Source: Kappaphycus alvarezii (lineage: Eukaryota > Rhodophyta > Florideophyceae > Gigartinales > Solieriaceae). From it: a DNA stretch of 64,000 nucleotides. The stretch's first letter is position 1. Each line of letters begins with the position of its first letter. The position numbers were made by a program, and so were the translations under genes. The notes under the pieces were generated by a model that was not told the DNA's origin, searched no databases, and saw only the letters and a list, made by a program, of their open reading frames with translations. The DNA lies in NCBI GenBank assembly GCA_002205965.3, contig NADL03000710.1:124001-188000 (forward strand), given 5' to 3'. This document shows, piece after piece, positions 39,863-50,916 of this stretch.

Positions 39863-40507
39863 ATGTCTCAAATCATCGAATCCATCTCTTGTCGCCCTGT
39901 ACCTGGCGTCAAACCGTCAGTAACGCACTCACTGTACTGGTCTGCGCAATACGAAGATTTCAAAGTGGATGGGCGAAGCTCTGAAAGAGCCAACTGTGGG
40001 CTTGAAATCGCAATAGATTGCAAAAAGCTAATCCGGATCGTGATTCGACTGCGCAATCCCCTGCCCAAAAGAACTTTAGTCTTAATTCCAGGTACCTTAC
40101 TAGTATTAGCATTCACAAGCGGTGATGACGCTTGCATCACGAAACTTAAGGAAGGTGCACCCGTGTCTCGATACATGGCGTTATTTTCAGACACGGATTG
40201 GATGACTGAGCAAGTGGAGGAGCATGAAACAAGGCAAGAGGGGGAAAAAAGGGATAAAAACTTGTTGCCCGGGGCGTCGGATGTGTTGGGAGTGCAAGGA
40301 CGGGCGGGGTATTTTCGAGAAGATGCGCTTATTCGGTTGAGCTTTGTAGGGGAGGGGTGCTTGAAAATGGGGGATTCTTCTTCTTCTGGTTCGCTGCAAG
40401 GAAGCGCATCGTTGGCAACGAGCTCGGCCGGAACAGAGAAGAGTCATCTCTTGGGGAAAGGACTTGAAAGAAAAGGGTATGGAAATGGTACTTTGAAGAT
40501 CATGTAA
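39863..40507 (+). CDS. Conserved ORF of unknown function (MSQIIES protein), copy 2
   Basis: An intact frame of 214 codons from ATG 39863. Over the first 290 bases I count about ten differences from copy 1, most of them synonymous, whereas flanks differ at about one base in five. Protein landmarks: HSLYWSAQYEDFKVDGRSSE, ANCGLEIAIDCKKLIRIVIR, PKRTLVLIPGTLLVLAFTSG, DDACITKLKEG, DTDWMTEQVEEHETRQEGEK, GRAGYFREDALIRLSF and a Ser/Gly tail. No recognised domain. The region around 60-100 alternates hydrophobic strands and could be a beta sandwich; that is a guess. Confidence 0.72.
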   Translation: MSQIIESISCRPVPGVKPSVTHSLYWSAQYEDFKVDGRSSERANCGLEIAIDCKKLIRIVIRLRNPLPKRTLVLIPGTLLVLAFTSGDDACITKLKEGAPVSRYMALFSDTDWMTEQVEEHETRQEGEKRDKNLLPGASDVLGVQGRAGYFREDALIRLSFVGEGCLKMGDSSSSGSLQGSASLATSSAGTEKSHLLGKGLERKGYGNGTLKIM

Positions 40508-40761
40508 GCGGCGATGTACTTTTGCGTAGAGATTGCTACGTTTAGGCGTCAGATACAAGTGGTTACTGTACCGCACGCAGGAATCGATGTAAACTTTTGT
40601 ATATCTCCGGGCCGATTAGGGATGCATGTTTATCACGTCAGGGAGGGGGAAAACTTTGAATGTTTTAATGATTGAAAAATAAGGTTCACTGTAATCCCGG
40701 GTAACATAGGTATATGAAGGTAGGGTCTTGCAATGTCACAACCTGCGCGTAAATCCAACAC

Positions 40762-41554
40762 TTACTGAACCTCGTCCTCAATCGAATCTGGCTCTAATGG
40801 GTCGGCGACGTCGCTATTAACGTCGTCGCCTTCCACAGAATTAGAGTCAGACCAATCCATCCAGCTAACCACCCACATGTGCTCAGTTCCATACGGACCC
40901 TGCAGAGGCAAACCGGTGGTCGTCTCCATGCTCGTAATAGCCTCGCCCTCGCGCCTAGTGTACGCCTGTCCATAGGCGACTTCGGGGTTGAATGTGATGG
41001 GGGCGGCTTCCGAAGAAGATAATGGCTTCCCATCATCGACAGATGACGAGGGTGAGGGGTTCGGTAGATTAGGGGTTTTAGGTGTTGACCGGTGTTTTGT
41101 TTGTTGTAGAGGCTGATGGGACAGGGCTCAGTTCAAAAAGGGCCGAGGTGTTCGCCGTTTCCGAGCTCGTAATAGTCTCACCCGTGCGCCCAGTGTACGC
41201 CTGACCATAGGCAATTTTGGAGGTGAATATGGTAGGGGCGGCTTCCTGAGAAGACAGGGGCTGCTCATTAGTTATTTGGGACGGGCGTGAGAGGTTCGGT
41301 AGACACGGAACGTCGACGATGGTCCTGTTTGATTTGGGGACTGAAGGGGCAAGCTCTGGGTCCGAGCGAATTCCGTCATAGACGGTGGCCGAGTGAAGAG
41401 CAGCAAAGTGACGTCTTGCGCGTTGTGCCAGTAGTGCGAGGCCCGGCAAAAGGGGGGGGAGAAAAAATCCACTATCACAACCGTGGCGAGCCATGGGTGT
41501 AATCGCTTGACAAACTGCCACTTTAAGCGCCATACTTACTGCGGCCGCTGCCAT
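40762..41554 (-). CDS. Unknown gene with a duplicated 50-residue module
   Basis: Two minus-strand open stretches: 41554-41078 and, in another frame, about 41100-40762. Both carry the same module: PNLSRPSQ, QPLSSQEAAPTIF, IAYGQAYTGRTGETITSSET in the first, and PNPSPSSS, KPLSSSEAAPITF, VAYGQAYTRREGEAITSMET in the second. The second ends in an acidic tail with WVVSWMDWSDSNSVEGDD. No ATG opens the second part, so an intron or frameshift joins them. The first start (MAAAAV) overlaps an opposite-strand family I end and is doubtful. Family not recognised; it may be a host or TE accessory gene. Confidence 0.45.
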
Positions 41555-41605
41555 TTCTAACGCGGCCTGCCTGCTGGATGGTCTCGCGGCGGCCTCCTAG
41601 CGACT
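41510..41605 (+). repeat. Family I coding end fragment
   Basis: AAAAISNAACLLDGLAAAS and a stop reproduce the family I end (RHAAAAV-SNAACLLAGL). A very short 5'-truncated copy; its tail is not clearly a, b or c. Confidence 0.6.
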
Positions 41606-41924
41606 TTTGCCCGGATTAACTCCGTTTCTTGGTTCCCCCATGCCTACCACTTGTACGAAAGCATCACCTTTAATGATCAATACCCAAGAGACCGCTAGCG
41701 CCATACAGGGCAGGGCCTGAGACTACACAGACGAGGCCAAATCGGTGGTTTGGTCAAGACGCCGCCGATTAACGGACGTAGCAGTGTATTGGACAATCAT
41801 GCATACGAATCTAACGAGGAGCGAATGTTTCTCGGTGGCAACAGAGGTACCACGCTTGCTGGCGAGAAGGAGGGCGACTTGTAGCACGGCTTGATGAAAC
41901 CCAGGTCCAATGCAACCATAGACT

Positions 41925-42145
41925 TCAGCAATCACCACTTTGACCGTAACCTCCAATGCCGCTTGTTTGCTGGCTGGCCTCCCTTCCACCTTATGGTGGA
42001 TGTAAGTGGCATCCACAGCTTTCGACGCATTGTACGATTTCACAACTGGCTTGACAATGATACGATATCTACGCTCCGGTACAAATTTACTGGACACAAA
42101 CCCACATACAGTATCTGCCACAGTAAATTAACCCTCCATTTACAG
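41925..42145 (+). repeat. Family I coding end plus tail b
   Basis: TVTSNAACLLAGLPSTLWW remnants, then tail b: ATGATACGATATCTACGCTC, GGTACAAATTTACTGGAC, TGCCACAGTAAATTAACCCT. Close relative of 12395-12660. Confidence 0.7.
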
Positions 42146-42189
42146 CACCATGCAGTGAAGGTGCAGTCCGTGGTATTCGCATAAAGTAT

Positions 42190-43012
42190 GGTAAAGGTGA
42201 CGTTTCTCTGACCCGTGGGAACCTCTAGTGTACAACGGTGAGGGAGCTCTTATAGAGAACGAAGGGGAGATTGAGGGAGTAATTGTGATCTCTTACTCTT
42301 CTGACGAAGATGAAGAGAGGAGTGAAGAGAAGGATGAGGAGGATGAGGGCGATGGAGACATGGAAAGTGCTGGATTAGTGAGGAAGGGGCCAGAAAACAT
42401 GGACAAGGTGGTCCCGACTCTGGAACCGGATGGGATCGGCCTCAGTGGTGTAGATATTTCGCAGGAGGCAATGGAGAATTCTAATCCGTTCGCGGATATT
42501 TGTGTGGACTGCCTGGGTGGAATGGATATTTTCGGGGAACTATTTGGCTCTGATATAGAGGAATAAGATATAAAGGAAATAATCTAGGTATTCATTCTGG
42601 CAGTATCTGCTGTTAGTCTTTCTCGTTCACACGATTCCATTTGATGCATTTTATGGTTCTTAGTATGTTTCTTTGATACTTCAGAGGTATCCGAAAGTCT
42701 ACATAACTGAGTAAACTGCTTCACTATGGAGAGTTCAACCAAGTTGGCAGACAACTTCAAGTCAAGTCCTGAATAGTGCGAAGCTCAGAGTCAACTCCAG
42801 ACCTAAGAAACATTTTTTCTACGCTGGTCGCAGAGGATCAGTGGTAGACCCTGCTCCTTTCATACTTGCTTGTAGCTCATTCAAGTCTCTTCCATATACA
42901 ATCATTTTTGTTCGTTCAATTATACCACCGTAGCACTTTTGTCGCTTGCAAAACCTCCTTCTTGGGGTATTTGGTTTGGAGTATCTCTTTTCTCGACAAT
43001 TTTCCCCTATGA
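42190..43012 (+). mobile_element. Truncated LTR with acidic ORF (copy D)
   Basis: The right part of an ORF-bearing LTR: C-terminal half of the acidic ORF, TATA-like CTACATAACTGAGTAAACTG near 42705, and the shared terminal half ending CCCCTATGA at 43012 (one change from the usual CCTATCA). The left part is missing: homology starts next to family I tail b. No target duplication seen. Confidence 0.75.
42228..42566 (+). pseudogene. LTR-encoded acidic protein, copy D (C-terminal half)
   Basis: An open stretch of 112 codons that begins at a GTG, so the N-terminal half is lost. It carries EGVIVISYSSDEDEERSEEK, a hydrophobic core followed by Ser and acidic residues as in SUMO-interacting motifs, then an acid-rich run, GPENMDKVVPTLEPDG, VDISQEAMENSNPFADICVD and MDIFGELFGSDIEE. 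The most intact C-terminal half of the family besides copies A and B. Confidence 0.7.
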
Positions 43013-43329
43013 CCAGCCTCGGGAAACCAGATTCTAACGCAACAGCTGAGGTTGATGCAAACGCGTTGCGCTACAAGCACGCATGGTCTTTGGACGTACT
43101 GGGGTTAGTTGCAATCGTACGCAGCGGTTACAACGTCTCCGGTCTTCAGTGGTAGAACTGGACTAGAAAGCTAGAATTGTTTTAGTGAAGTTATTGCCTT
43201 TTTCTGATGATGACGTTGTCTTTCTCTCAGTACGAAGAGTTGGTTCCTTACCGATGCATACCCTACTTTCCAGTATGCAGACACTTACTTCCATTTGAAA
43301 CTACTAATTGCACTAAAATAAGACACGGA

Positions 43330-43445
43330 ACACTATGTATTCAGTCAACGGGGAAACGTTTGGGTGTTTTACTTTTGGAAGATATATCCGATCTATCCCA
43401 TGGTTTTCCAGACAACCACAATCGACTCAAAAAGAGTATACAGAC
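43330..43445 (-). repeat. Family I tail a, reversed
   Basis: Reverse-strand tail a: complement of GGGGAAACGTTTGGGTGTTT, GGAAGATATATCCGATCTAT, CCATGGTTTTCCAGACAACC, CTCAAAAAGAGTAT. Nothing coding is attached. Confidence 0.75.
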
Positions 43446-44072
43446 ATCGTAATGGGGTCTTCAGTCAACTGAAAGTCAGAATATCAAAATCTCATTCCGC
43501 CTCCTGGCGGCGTCTTTCCGCCTCCCAGTTGCTCGAAATCGCTTCCTGGTGGCTTCATTTCGCCTCTGTGTTTTTCTCTTATAACCACTTCGATCACTCG
43601 ACAATTATTTGATGCGTTTTAGAACAAAGGCTAACCTATTTTCAATGATTAAAACACCCCAATTTTTTTCCCTTAAAGAAAGCGATGGCGACGAAAACAA
43701 GTGCTCCAGAAGAACGGCCTTGGGTACGAAAAGCAGGAAAGTTTGGCTCAGGAACCCTCTCATGCTGGCGGGAGAATCGCCAGGGTTGAGTGTAGCAGGG
43801 TGCACTGAACGTTGTGTTACTTGGTCGAGGGTGAGAGCCTTCCTGGCGCAGGAGAAACCTCCATTCAGGTCAGGTTGTGTATGTCGTATTAAAACATTCA
43901 GAATCAATAAGATCCGATTTTTTGCCTAAGGTTGCTGCGACATGAAATTGTACGTGGTGGTAAATCTTTATGGGTTTTACAATGTTGCACAGAAGAGTGC
44001 GCAAGGTATTCACAAATTAACTACGGATGCGGGCGGCGGGTAGAAACCTGTCGCGCCTGCACTATTTGGAGA
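43446..44072. other. No gene recognised
   Basis: A mixed stretch with a short CCGCCTCC-rich cluster (43495-43530) and a tail-a-like end at 43615-43675 (AATGATTAAAACACCCCAAT). Open frames here have no family resemblance. Confidence 0.4.
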
Positions 44073-44565
44073 CTAAACGTAAAACGGGTAACAAAGTCGC
44101 GGAGCTCCTGATGAGGGGAGGAATCGCGACAGGAAGCAGGGAAGGAAGCAAGGTGGCGGAAAAACCCTTGCCGTCGTCGCCCAAGGCGCCATAGGTATCA
44201 ATCCCGACGAGGGAGAGAAGGATATCGTTTTGGTCGCAGTAGGTGCCGTAATGACGATGTTTCTAGCGCTTTTCGAGTGTTGCGGCAGCGCCTGCGGTAA
44301 CAGTACTTGTCGAAATGTGGTGGCGTGCGAAGGGGTGGGCAACAGTAACGTCGACTGCGATATCGGTACTGTGAAGCCCGTATGCAGCGGTTATGTAAAT
44401 GCCCATTCGTAACGTGGAGAACTACGAATGCCCTGACAAGCTGGGAACCTGGTAGGGGAGAGGATGATCGACGAGGGCGACGATCCCAACTTTCTTACAG
44501 TAGCGGGCAAGAACGTTGTGGAGGACGTGATGTAGACGAGTCATTCAGTCTTCGTATTAGCACGT
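44073..44565 (-). pseudogene. Family II nuclease-like end, part after the LTR insertion
   Basis: Minus strand: TRLHHVLHNVLARYCKKVGI, then LRMGIYITAAYGLHSTDIAV, DVTVAHP, GAAATLEKR, KHRHYGTYCDQNDILLS and VGIDTYGALG match the intact family II copy (37010-37440). The first nuclease-like Asp (RID in the intact copy) is Gly here, and stops are present. Confidence 0.72.
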
Positions 44566-45287
44566 TGATGTGCGCAAATTTCGCACACGAAAAAAATCTA
44601 GAAGGGGACCAAATTTGGATACAGTATCGGAATTTGGAAGACATTTTACAGTTTTTGAATTTGCAAAGTATTTTTAATTGGGATGAGTGTAGCAAATTCA
44701 TCGGTTGATTTTTTTATTTTAGGACACGCTGTCGTAATAGATGTCAGTACAGTTCCAGGTTCTGAGTGATACTACGAGTGACTCTGAAAGGTATATATAA
44801 TGGCCACATTAATTGCCACCACTGGCCAATGGGTGGTTGGCATGGGTATGGCACCTAGAAATTAACCTTGAGGAAATATCTTCTAATGGGCTCTCTGGTT
44901 CACAAGATTCCCTTGATTGTATTTTAATGGTTATTAGTATGTTTGTTTGGGACATTGGGGGTAGCCAAAAGTCTTTATAAGCTGAGTAAACTGCTTACTC
45001 TTATTGCGGTCAAGGAAGCTGGCAGACAACTTCAAGTCAAGTCCCAAGTAGTAGGAAGTTTAGAGTCAACTCCAGACCCAAGAAATATTTTTCCTACGTT
45101 GGTCGCAAAGCATCAGTGGTAGACCCTTCCCCTTCCATACTTGCTTGTAGCCCTCTCAACTGTCTTCCATATAGACTCCTTTTTGTTCGTTCAACTATAA
45201 CACGGTAGAACTTTTGTTGCTTGCAGAACCTCCTTCTTGGGGTAGTTGGTTCTGAGTATTTCTTCTCCCGACGATTTCCCCCTATCA
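44566..45287 (-). mobile_element. Solo LTR of the complete Ty3 element's family
   Basis: On the plus strand TGATGTGCGC ... CCCTATCA, 722 bases, the same architecture and length as the LTRs at 27995 and 34794, more diverged. Flanks in sense are CCCTG (upstream) and ACGTG (downstream). The uninterrupted family II copy has ACCTG at this point (36980-36984), so both flanks are one change away from one ancestral 5-bp duplication. Confidence 0.88.
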
Positions 45288-45935
45288 CAGGGCAACGCGT
45301 GTTGTCCACTTGGATCTAAGACGGGTGCGATGTCGGCTGAGCGCCGGGAGCAGACTTGAAAGCGAGTAGATCCAGGGAATAGCGCTATGCCGAGACGGAG
45401 AGCCGGAGTGACTTTCCACGTAGAAGAAAACATGTCCGTACCACAATGGGGGTGGGAAAACGAAGAGAAAAAAGATGGGGCGAAGAATGTGCGCATGAAG
45501 AGGAGCTGTTCTCGGTCGTGTGCTGCCGCGTAAAATAACATCCTATCGGAATTCGATAGCATGAGTTTAGTTGTGATCGCAGACTGGAGACTTTCGCGGT
45601 GGACTTGCGATGAACGACGCTCGAAAAGAGCCATAGCTGTAAGCAACGAAGACAGCTGCGGTTGGTGGAAGGATATGAGCAAGATTGTTGGCCTAGAGAT
45701 CTCTTCTTGGTGGCGGTCTTGGGAAAGAGTCAGCAGATCAGAGATAAGTCCAAAAGAATCAGTTACAGATGCTGCATAAGCAGCCTCGGTAATGTCTGAA
45801 GTTTGCAGGAGAACTTTACGGCCCATTGAGAAGGGGAGAGAGGCTTAGAGTGAGGCTATATCCGGGCAGGGCAGCTGCAATTGGTGGAACGCTTCCCTCT
45901 GCTTCTGATCGAATCTGGCGGTAAATCCCCTAATC
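45288..45935 (-). pseudogene. Family II element, part before the LTR insertion
   Basis: Minus strand: RFDQKQREAFHQL near 45920, then after a frame change SDITEAAYAASVTDSFGLIS, TKLMLSNSDRMLFYAAAHDR, FSHPHCGTDMFSSTWKV, RFQVCSRRSADIAPVLDPSG and QHALPC, where the solo LTR enters. The finger Cys/His residues are kept. The protein-like end of the open frame beyond QHALPC is LTR read-through. Confidence 0.75.
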
Positions 45936-45939
45936 TCCG

Positions 45940-46290
45940 TATCTCACGGCATCGTTCCTTGCCACGTCATTTAGCACTGCACATGCATCCGGGTGCCATT
46001 TTCCGAGAGTGGAGGCTGGCGTAGGCACGAGCCTACCCCTGGAGGAGGTCTCGATAATAGATTGATACCTTCTCTGCTTTGGATTTCGCGCTGCACTCAG
46101 AGAGGACATCGGGTTGAAGACCCTTACTCTCTTTTTGGAGAGAGAGAGGGAAATGACGAAGGCAACATCAAAAAAGTCCTTCCCTCCGCTGCCTCCTCTT
46201 TCTTAGATGTCAAATCTCGTGCGGTGAAGACCATGCCGTGGGTCTAAGACAGCGTTCATTTGGTCACGCTTTTGAAAAATGCTTCCAACT
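45940..46290 (-). pseudogene. Family I nuclease-like fragment
   Basis: Minus strand: LHRTRFDI, GGSGGKDFFDVAFV, RVRVFNPMSSLSAARNPKQR, RYQSIIETSS, STLGKWHPDACAVLNDVARN. It lies directly upstream, in sense, of the family II fragment, so two related elements are joined here. Confidence 0.7.
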
Positions 46291-46309
46291 CAAGCATCGC
46301 AGAAATGCA

Positions 46310-46590
46310 CTAAATCGTCCAATTTTCTCCAACCATATCACTGTCACCTACCCAGCAAAGGTACTAAGTATTTCTTGCGGAATTACCAGAGAGAAGCAGG
46401 CTAGTTCCTGTTTCAATCTTCACTCTTGGCGGATGGCATTCAGAGGCCTTTGCAGTGGTCACGGAGCTTGCACAAAAAGTCGCCACCCGCACTATGGAAG
46501 GATTTCAAAGGTTCGAGGCATTTTTCTATTGCGACACTCGGCGTTGGCAGTAACTTCTAACGCTGCTTGTCTACTGGCTGCATACCATCG
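46310..46590 (+). pseudogene. Family I C-terminal fragment
   Basis: Plus strand, head-to-head with the previous one: VSIFTLGGWHSEAFAVVTEL, AQKVATRTMEGFQRFEAFF, then RHSALAVTSNAACLLA in another frame. It resembles the sequence at 12395 and 41925 (tail b group), but the tail itself is not recognisable beyond 46680. Confidence 0.65.
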
Positions 46591-46904
46591 ACTTCCTGGT
46601 AGACAGTTGCTTGTGCTAGCATTCGACAGCAATGATTTGTACATTGCTTCGACCACCGGTACATGTACTTAGTATGACATTCAGATTTACAACTCCAAAT
46701 GGGTTCCAGCCAATCCATACAGCTCGATAAAGACACCTTACTTTTTCCCCTACCCAGCTACGAAAAATCTGAAGCCTGAAAAAATTCTTTGGCCATTTTT
46801 TGTCCACACAATCCCATTTCATCGATAGATCGAATATATATTCCAACAGTAAAAGCATCAAATCTTGCCCCCTTTTTATCCGTCACCCCCTAAAAGTTCC
46901 ATCT

Positions 46905-47015
46905 CCATTACTGTGCCGGTATGTATTTTTGAGTCGATTGTGGTTGTCTGTAAAACTATGGGATAAATTAGATATATCTTCAAAACCTAAAACACCCATA
47001 ATTTTCCCCCCAGCC
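46905..47015 (+). repeat. Family I tail a
   Basis: TATTTTTGAGTCGATTGTGG, TTGTCTGTAAAACTATGGGA, GATATATCTTCAAAACCTAA, AACACCCATAATTTTCCCCC. A partial further copy precedes it at 46825-46870. Confidence 0.75.
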
Positions 47016-48059
47016 GCGGCAACTTTGAGACTGAATACTCTGGATCACTGCCTAAATTTGATGCATCGTTTCAGCTCCAACCCAATCTTGGGCAGATCGA
47101 TGGTTCATGCGCGTTAAAGTTTGTATACTTTTATCAAGAAGACTCTTCAATAGAAATGAAACAGCGCATTTGTGATCTAGTTTCCTTCCTGACACTTTCA
47201 AATTATTTTTTGCGTTGAACCGGCTTTTTACGGAAAACGAAGAGGCACTACTGATCATCCTGCAGGATATTCCAGGTCACAACCGACCATATCTTTAAAA
47301 TATGAAATCACCCTACAACTACAATGCGTGCCTGTTGGCCAGCCTCTAGTCAGTTTCCTAGCGTTGTCACGGCTTTCCGCCAATCCTTTACATTGAAAGC
47401 CTTTACCACCACGACATACCGTAGGGAACAGCTGAACATGTTTTTCATGCATTAAAAACACCGCAAATTCCCCCCTACAATTACTCCTTTTGTTTGCGTA
47501 AATTCAGAAGTATCAAGGAAAAAATCAGAGAATTATATTCTGAAGTTCTCTGTGCTCCTATCGTTATTCTAACGAGAGCTTTGATGCTACCCTCCGTTCT
47601 GTTAAGCGAGAAACTAGATGTATTATCTTTACACACAGAAATTCAGTCCCTTTTAGGTTTCTCTCCTCATCCCCTTTACTTTTTTAACTTGACTTTCCTT
47701 TTCTTCTGCCTCACAAAATTTGCATTTCTTTATACAATTTTTTCATTCTCGCTTCTCTTTTAACCAGCGATTTTCATCTCCTTTAACTGTAATTCTTTTA
47801 CTGTTCTCCGCTTATTTGATTTTCTTCACCCCTAAGCATCTTGTTCCATAATCAATGTTTCTACACATTACTTTCGTAAGCTTAAGGCTATTGCACTAAA
47901 TCCCACCACAGGACCAATGTGCGTCTTCTTTTTGAATCAGCCGGCCTGTAAATATGAACCGTTTCGCACTATTTAAACACTTCGGGAGCTGCCGAAAATT
48001 TACCTTCGTCCCTACAACAAGAAAAGCTCGACAATCCAAATCCCCCCTTGGAAGACATC
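47016..48059. other. No gene recognised
   Basis: Includes a tail-like end at 47430-47480 (TTCATGCATTAAAAACACCG) and a T/C-rich stretch (47640-47800). 47950-48059 is the 5' flank of the acidic ORF copy E and may be its U3. Confidence 0.4.
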
Positions 48060-48630
48060 ATGCACCGACTCACTCCTCGCCCCATTGCCAAAACCCGTTA
48101 CCCTCTCCCCATCACTGTCTCTCCTTAATTCCCTTCGGGTCCAGCCGACGGAGTGGACTACCTCCCTCATCAGACTAGGAAACTTTTGACGGATCTCGTT
48201 GCTCGTCGCCTGGTGGAGATCGGAGCACAACATGGTGAGGTAGTGGAGTGCTTTGAGGATTGGATGGCCCACGAGCTGGTCTACCGGATGGAGGAATAGG
48301 AGGTTGAGGACTAGAGCGGGAAGGAAGAGAAATATTCCAGGGATGTCGATAGTAATGTCGAACCAGGGCATACGGGAGGGGAAGGAATGAACTGGTTGGA
48401 CCATCTCGTCCCGCCCATGGACCCGACTGGAGGGGCTTCAAGTGAAAAATATTCGTTGCAGGGGATCATAGGCAATTGTGGACTACCGACGGGTATATTT
48501 GGGGACTATATGAGTACTTATTATGTCTTTAGGGAAGGTCCCGATCCAGCGGATGAATATTTTGAGGGGTACATTCATTTAGTTACTTTTAAAGTATCTT
48601 TTGCCAAACTCCTTACATCCAAATGAAGTC
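48060..48630 (+). pseudogene. LTR-encoded acidic protein, copy E (diverged)
   Basis: ATG at 48060 starts MHRLTPRPIAKTRYPLPIT. After a stop the conserved block appears as GPADGVDYLPHQTRKLLTDL, then FEDWMAHELVYRMEE. The Glu tract is short. The C-terminal part in another frame has HLVPPMDPTGGASSEKYSLQ and GIFGDYM. It is the most diverged of the five. A TATA box TTCTATATAGGC follows at about 48690, as in the other LTR copies, but the terminal LTR half is eroded. Confidence 0.65.
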
Positions 48631-48859
48631 TTTTCCTACCTTTCTGGTGCTTCTAGTAGTTTTATCGAGATTTTAGTTTGGAAAAGATTCTATATAGGCT
48701 AAGTAAATTGCTTCTTTCTTGAAACAGAAAGCAATTTGGGAGTCAACTTCGAACCAAAACCTTGATTCAGTTCTCTACTCCCTAAGAGAAGTGGTATAGT
48801 CTAATTCTTTAAAGTTGGATACTGAAGCATCACTCAGTTTTTTACTATACATTATTACC

Positions 48860-49190
48860 GTTGCGTTTCATACCAAGAGTATTAAGTACTTTTTTTACCC
48901 TTTAATTTCTGGCCACAACTGTATGCTCATGTATTAGTCTACAGTGCGCTTTGAGCTTCAAACTCAAAGTACTCTCCCTGCATACATAATAATCAAAATG
49001 CTTCATAATACGCACTAATAATCAACTGGACTCAGCTATTGTTTTTACATTAATTTCATGTTAGTCAAATTTCGCACCTGAAGCTTACAGGATGCATTCT
49101 GAGAACCGATTACATCAACAACCCCTGCGACGGCAATCCCTATTCCTCTACTTCATTCCAAATTTCCACAAAGGGGCAAAGAAATTTCTT
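48860..49190 (-). repeat. Copia 3 LTR, 3' copy
   Basis: Aligns with 53385-53735; shared blocks listed under the element. Boundaries approximate. Confidence 0.65.
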
Positions 49191-49559
49191 GCAATGGATT
49201 TATTCATAGTATCAGTAAGCATCTCGGAAGCAGGCGTGTACTATAAAATATTATTACTATTCTTGACATCATTAACGATCATCTGATACTTGACAGAAAT
49301 TTATTTCCACCTATCGTTGAGAATCCTATTCCGTGTGAGCTTAATACACCCGTTATTGTCTCCTTTGACTATCATATGCGACAAAGTTCATAACTCAGAC
49401 ACGGGCTCAAACTAAGCAATCCATAGGGACTCGCTAATACCATGTGAAAGCGTGAACTCTTCTGCTTCTGCAGAAATTTTGGCGATATAAGCATTTTACT
49501 TGCTCCGACAACTAATAGTTTCCCCTGAACGGATAATAACGTATCTATTTATAGACTTA

Positions 49560-50916
49560 CGGCTAGCCTTCTCTTGAAACCAATCTGAATCAATATAAAA
49601 TGTCTTAAAATAGCTTTCCTTGTAGTAAACGACACCAAGTTTCCTTGTTTCCTTTAGGAACCTCAGGACATTTTGACACTTCCCATGAATTATTTAAGGG
49701 CTATTTACAAAGCAATATAAATGTGCAGCTGCAAAGGAGATATCGGGGCGCTTAATATTCGAAAGGTGAAGCAAACATCCGATCAATTGCTGCTATTATT
49801 TTTCATCGACATTCGTACTCTCCCCATCATACGCACTTTCCCCTCATGTGAAGCGCCAGATAAACTGATATCAGTGCCGGCAGGTAGTGCAACGAAAGCA
49901 GGGGATCATTAGACCATACTGAAGGACATCGGCATGCGATCAATGCAAGGACATTTCTGTACCCGTATGTATACTGGTGTGATCTCAATTGCCATAACCA
50001 GAAATATATCAACACCCTTATGACGCAAAAATTGAATTTCGATCAAATTCAATTTTGGCATCATAAAGGGAATTCATGAATTTTGGTCGGATAAGATGGA
50101 CCCTGAAATTTAAAAACTGCTGACCATTCCCAGATATCTTGATGTGTCGACATACACGAACATCATTTCCCCGTAAATATCTCTTACACAGATGTAAAAA
50201 CTTGTGCCAGCCTTTGAATCAGTAAATAGAAGTGTCAATAGAAAGCTGTGAAGTTTTTGGCTCTAAGCGCGAGATGTTTGCTTCAATCAATAAATTTCCT
50301 TAAGCAGGTGGCAAAAGTTGCCTGTATTCTCTGGCTTTATATATCCCTTGGTATGCCTCATTTAGATCTCTTGTTCCAGTTCAGTGTTGAGGAATGCGTT
50401 CCTTCCGTGTAATTTACTCCTGGTCCATCCCTCACCTGTCGAAAAAGCGGAAATGGCGGACTGTAGAGTACTTTCCAACCGGTGGGAATAATTCGACCTA
50501 GTCAATTCCCTATCTATTAGTGAATTTTCGAGCAACCGAGCTGGCCTTGCACCTCTCCAACTCGCCCTTTGAGTTGAATTTGTTGCCAGATACACATTAG
50601 TTCATGACGAACTTTCTGCCCTTTGGTAATTCAACAAACTCCACGAGTTAAGTTCCAATAATGAATAAATATAACCATCCATTGCAGTACGCCAATGTAA
50701 AGGTTCTTCCCGATGTGCAGCTTCAATGCAGTGAAATAGTACATATAGTATACCTGCATTCGTGGAGGAGTCTTTCATTAAGCAGACGTGATTAACAAGC
50801 CAGTTAGTTGCTACACCAGAGTTGGATCGTTCCGACCTCCTTACTTCTATAATATGTTCTGATGCGTCAGAAGTGCCATTAATTACAAACGGTATCCCAA
50901 TCATATCATTATTCAA
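49560..50916 (-). pseudogene. Copia 3 RT and RNase H remnant
   Basis: Minus strand: AHREEPLHWRTAMDGYIYSL and SWSLLNYQR (RT start), then in the next frame YLATNSTQRASWRGARPARL and NAFLNTELEQEI, then MFVYVDTSRYLGM near 50150 in place of the YVDD region. It closely matches copia 1 (14440-15000). Confidence 0.7.

Larger units (their letters stand above)
39145..40690 (+). repeat. Dispersed unit with conserved ORF, copy 2
   Basis: Inverted partner of 10505-12347. The upstream flank (39150-39750) matches at roughly 80%, while the ORF matches far better. It starts right behind tail c with CTATCACAGTTATGGG and ends near 40690 in a reversed tail-a-like sequence (GGGGAAAACTTTG...TTTTAATGATTG). Confidence 0.7.
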
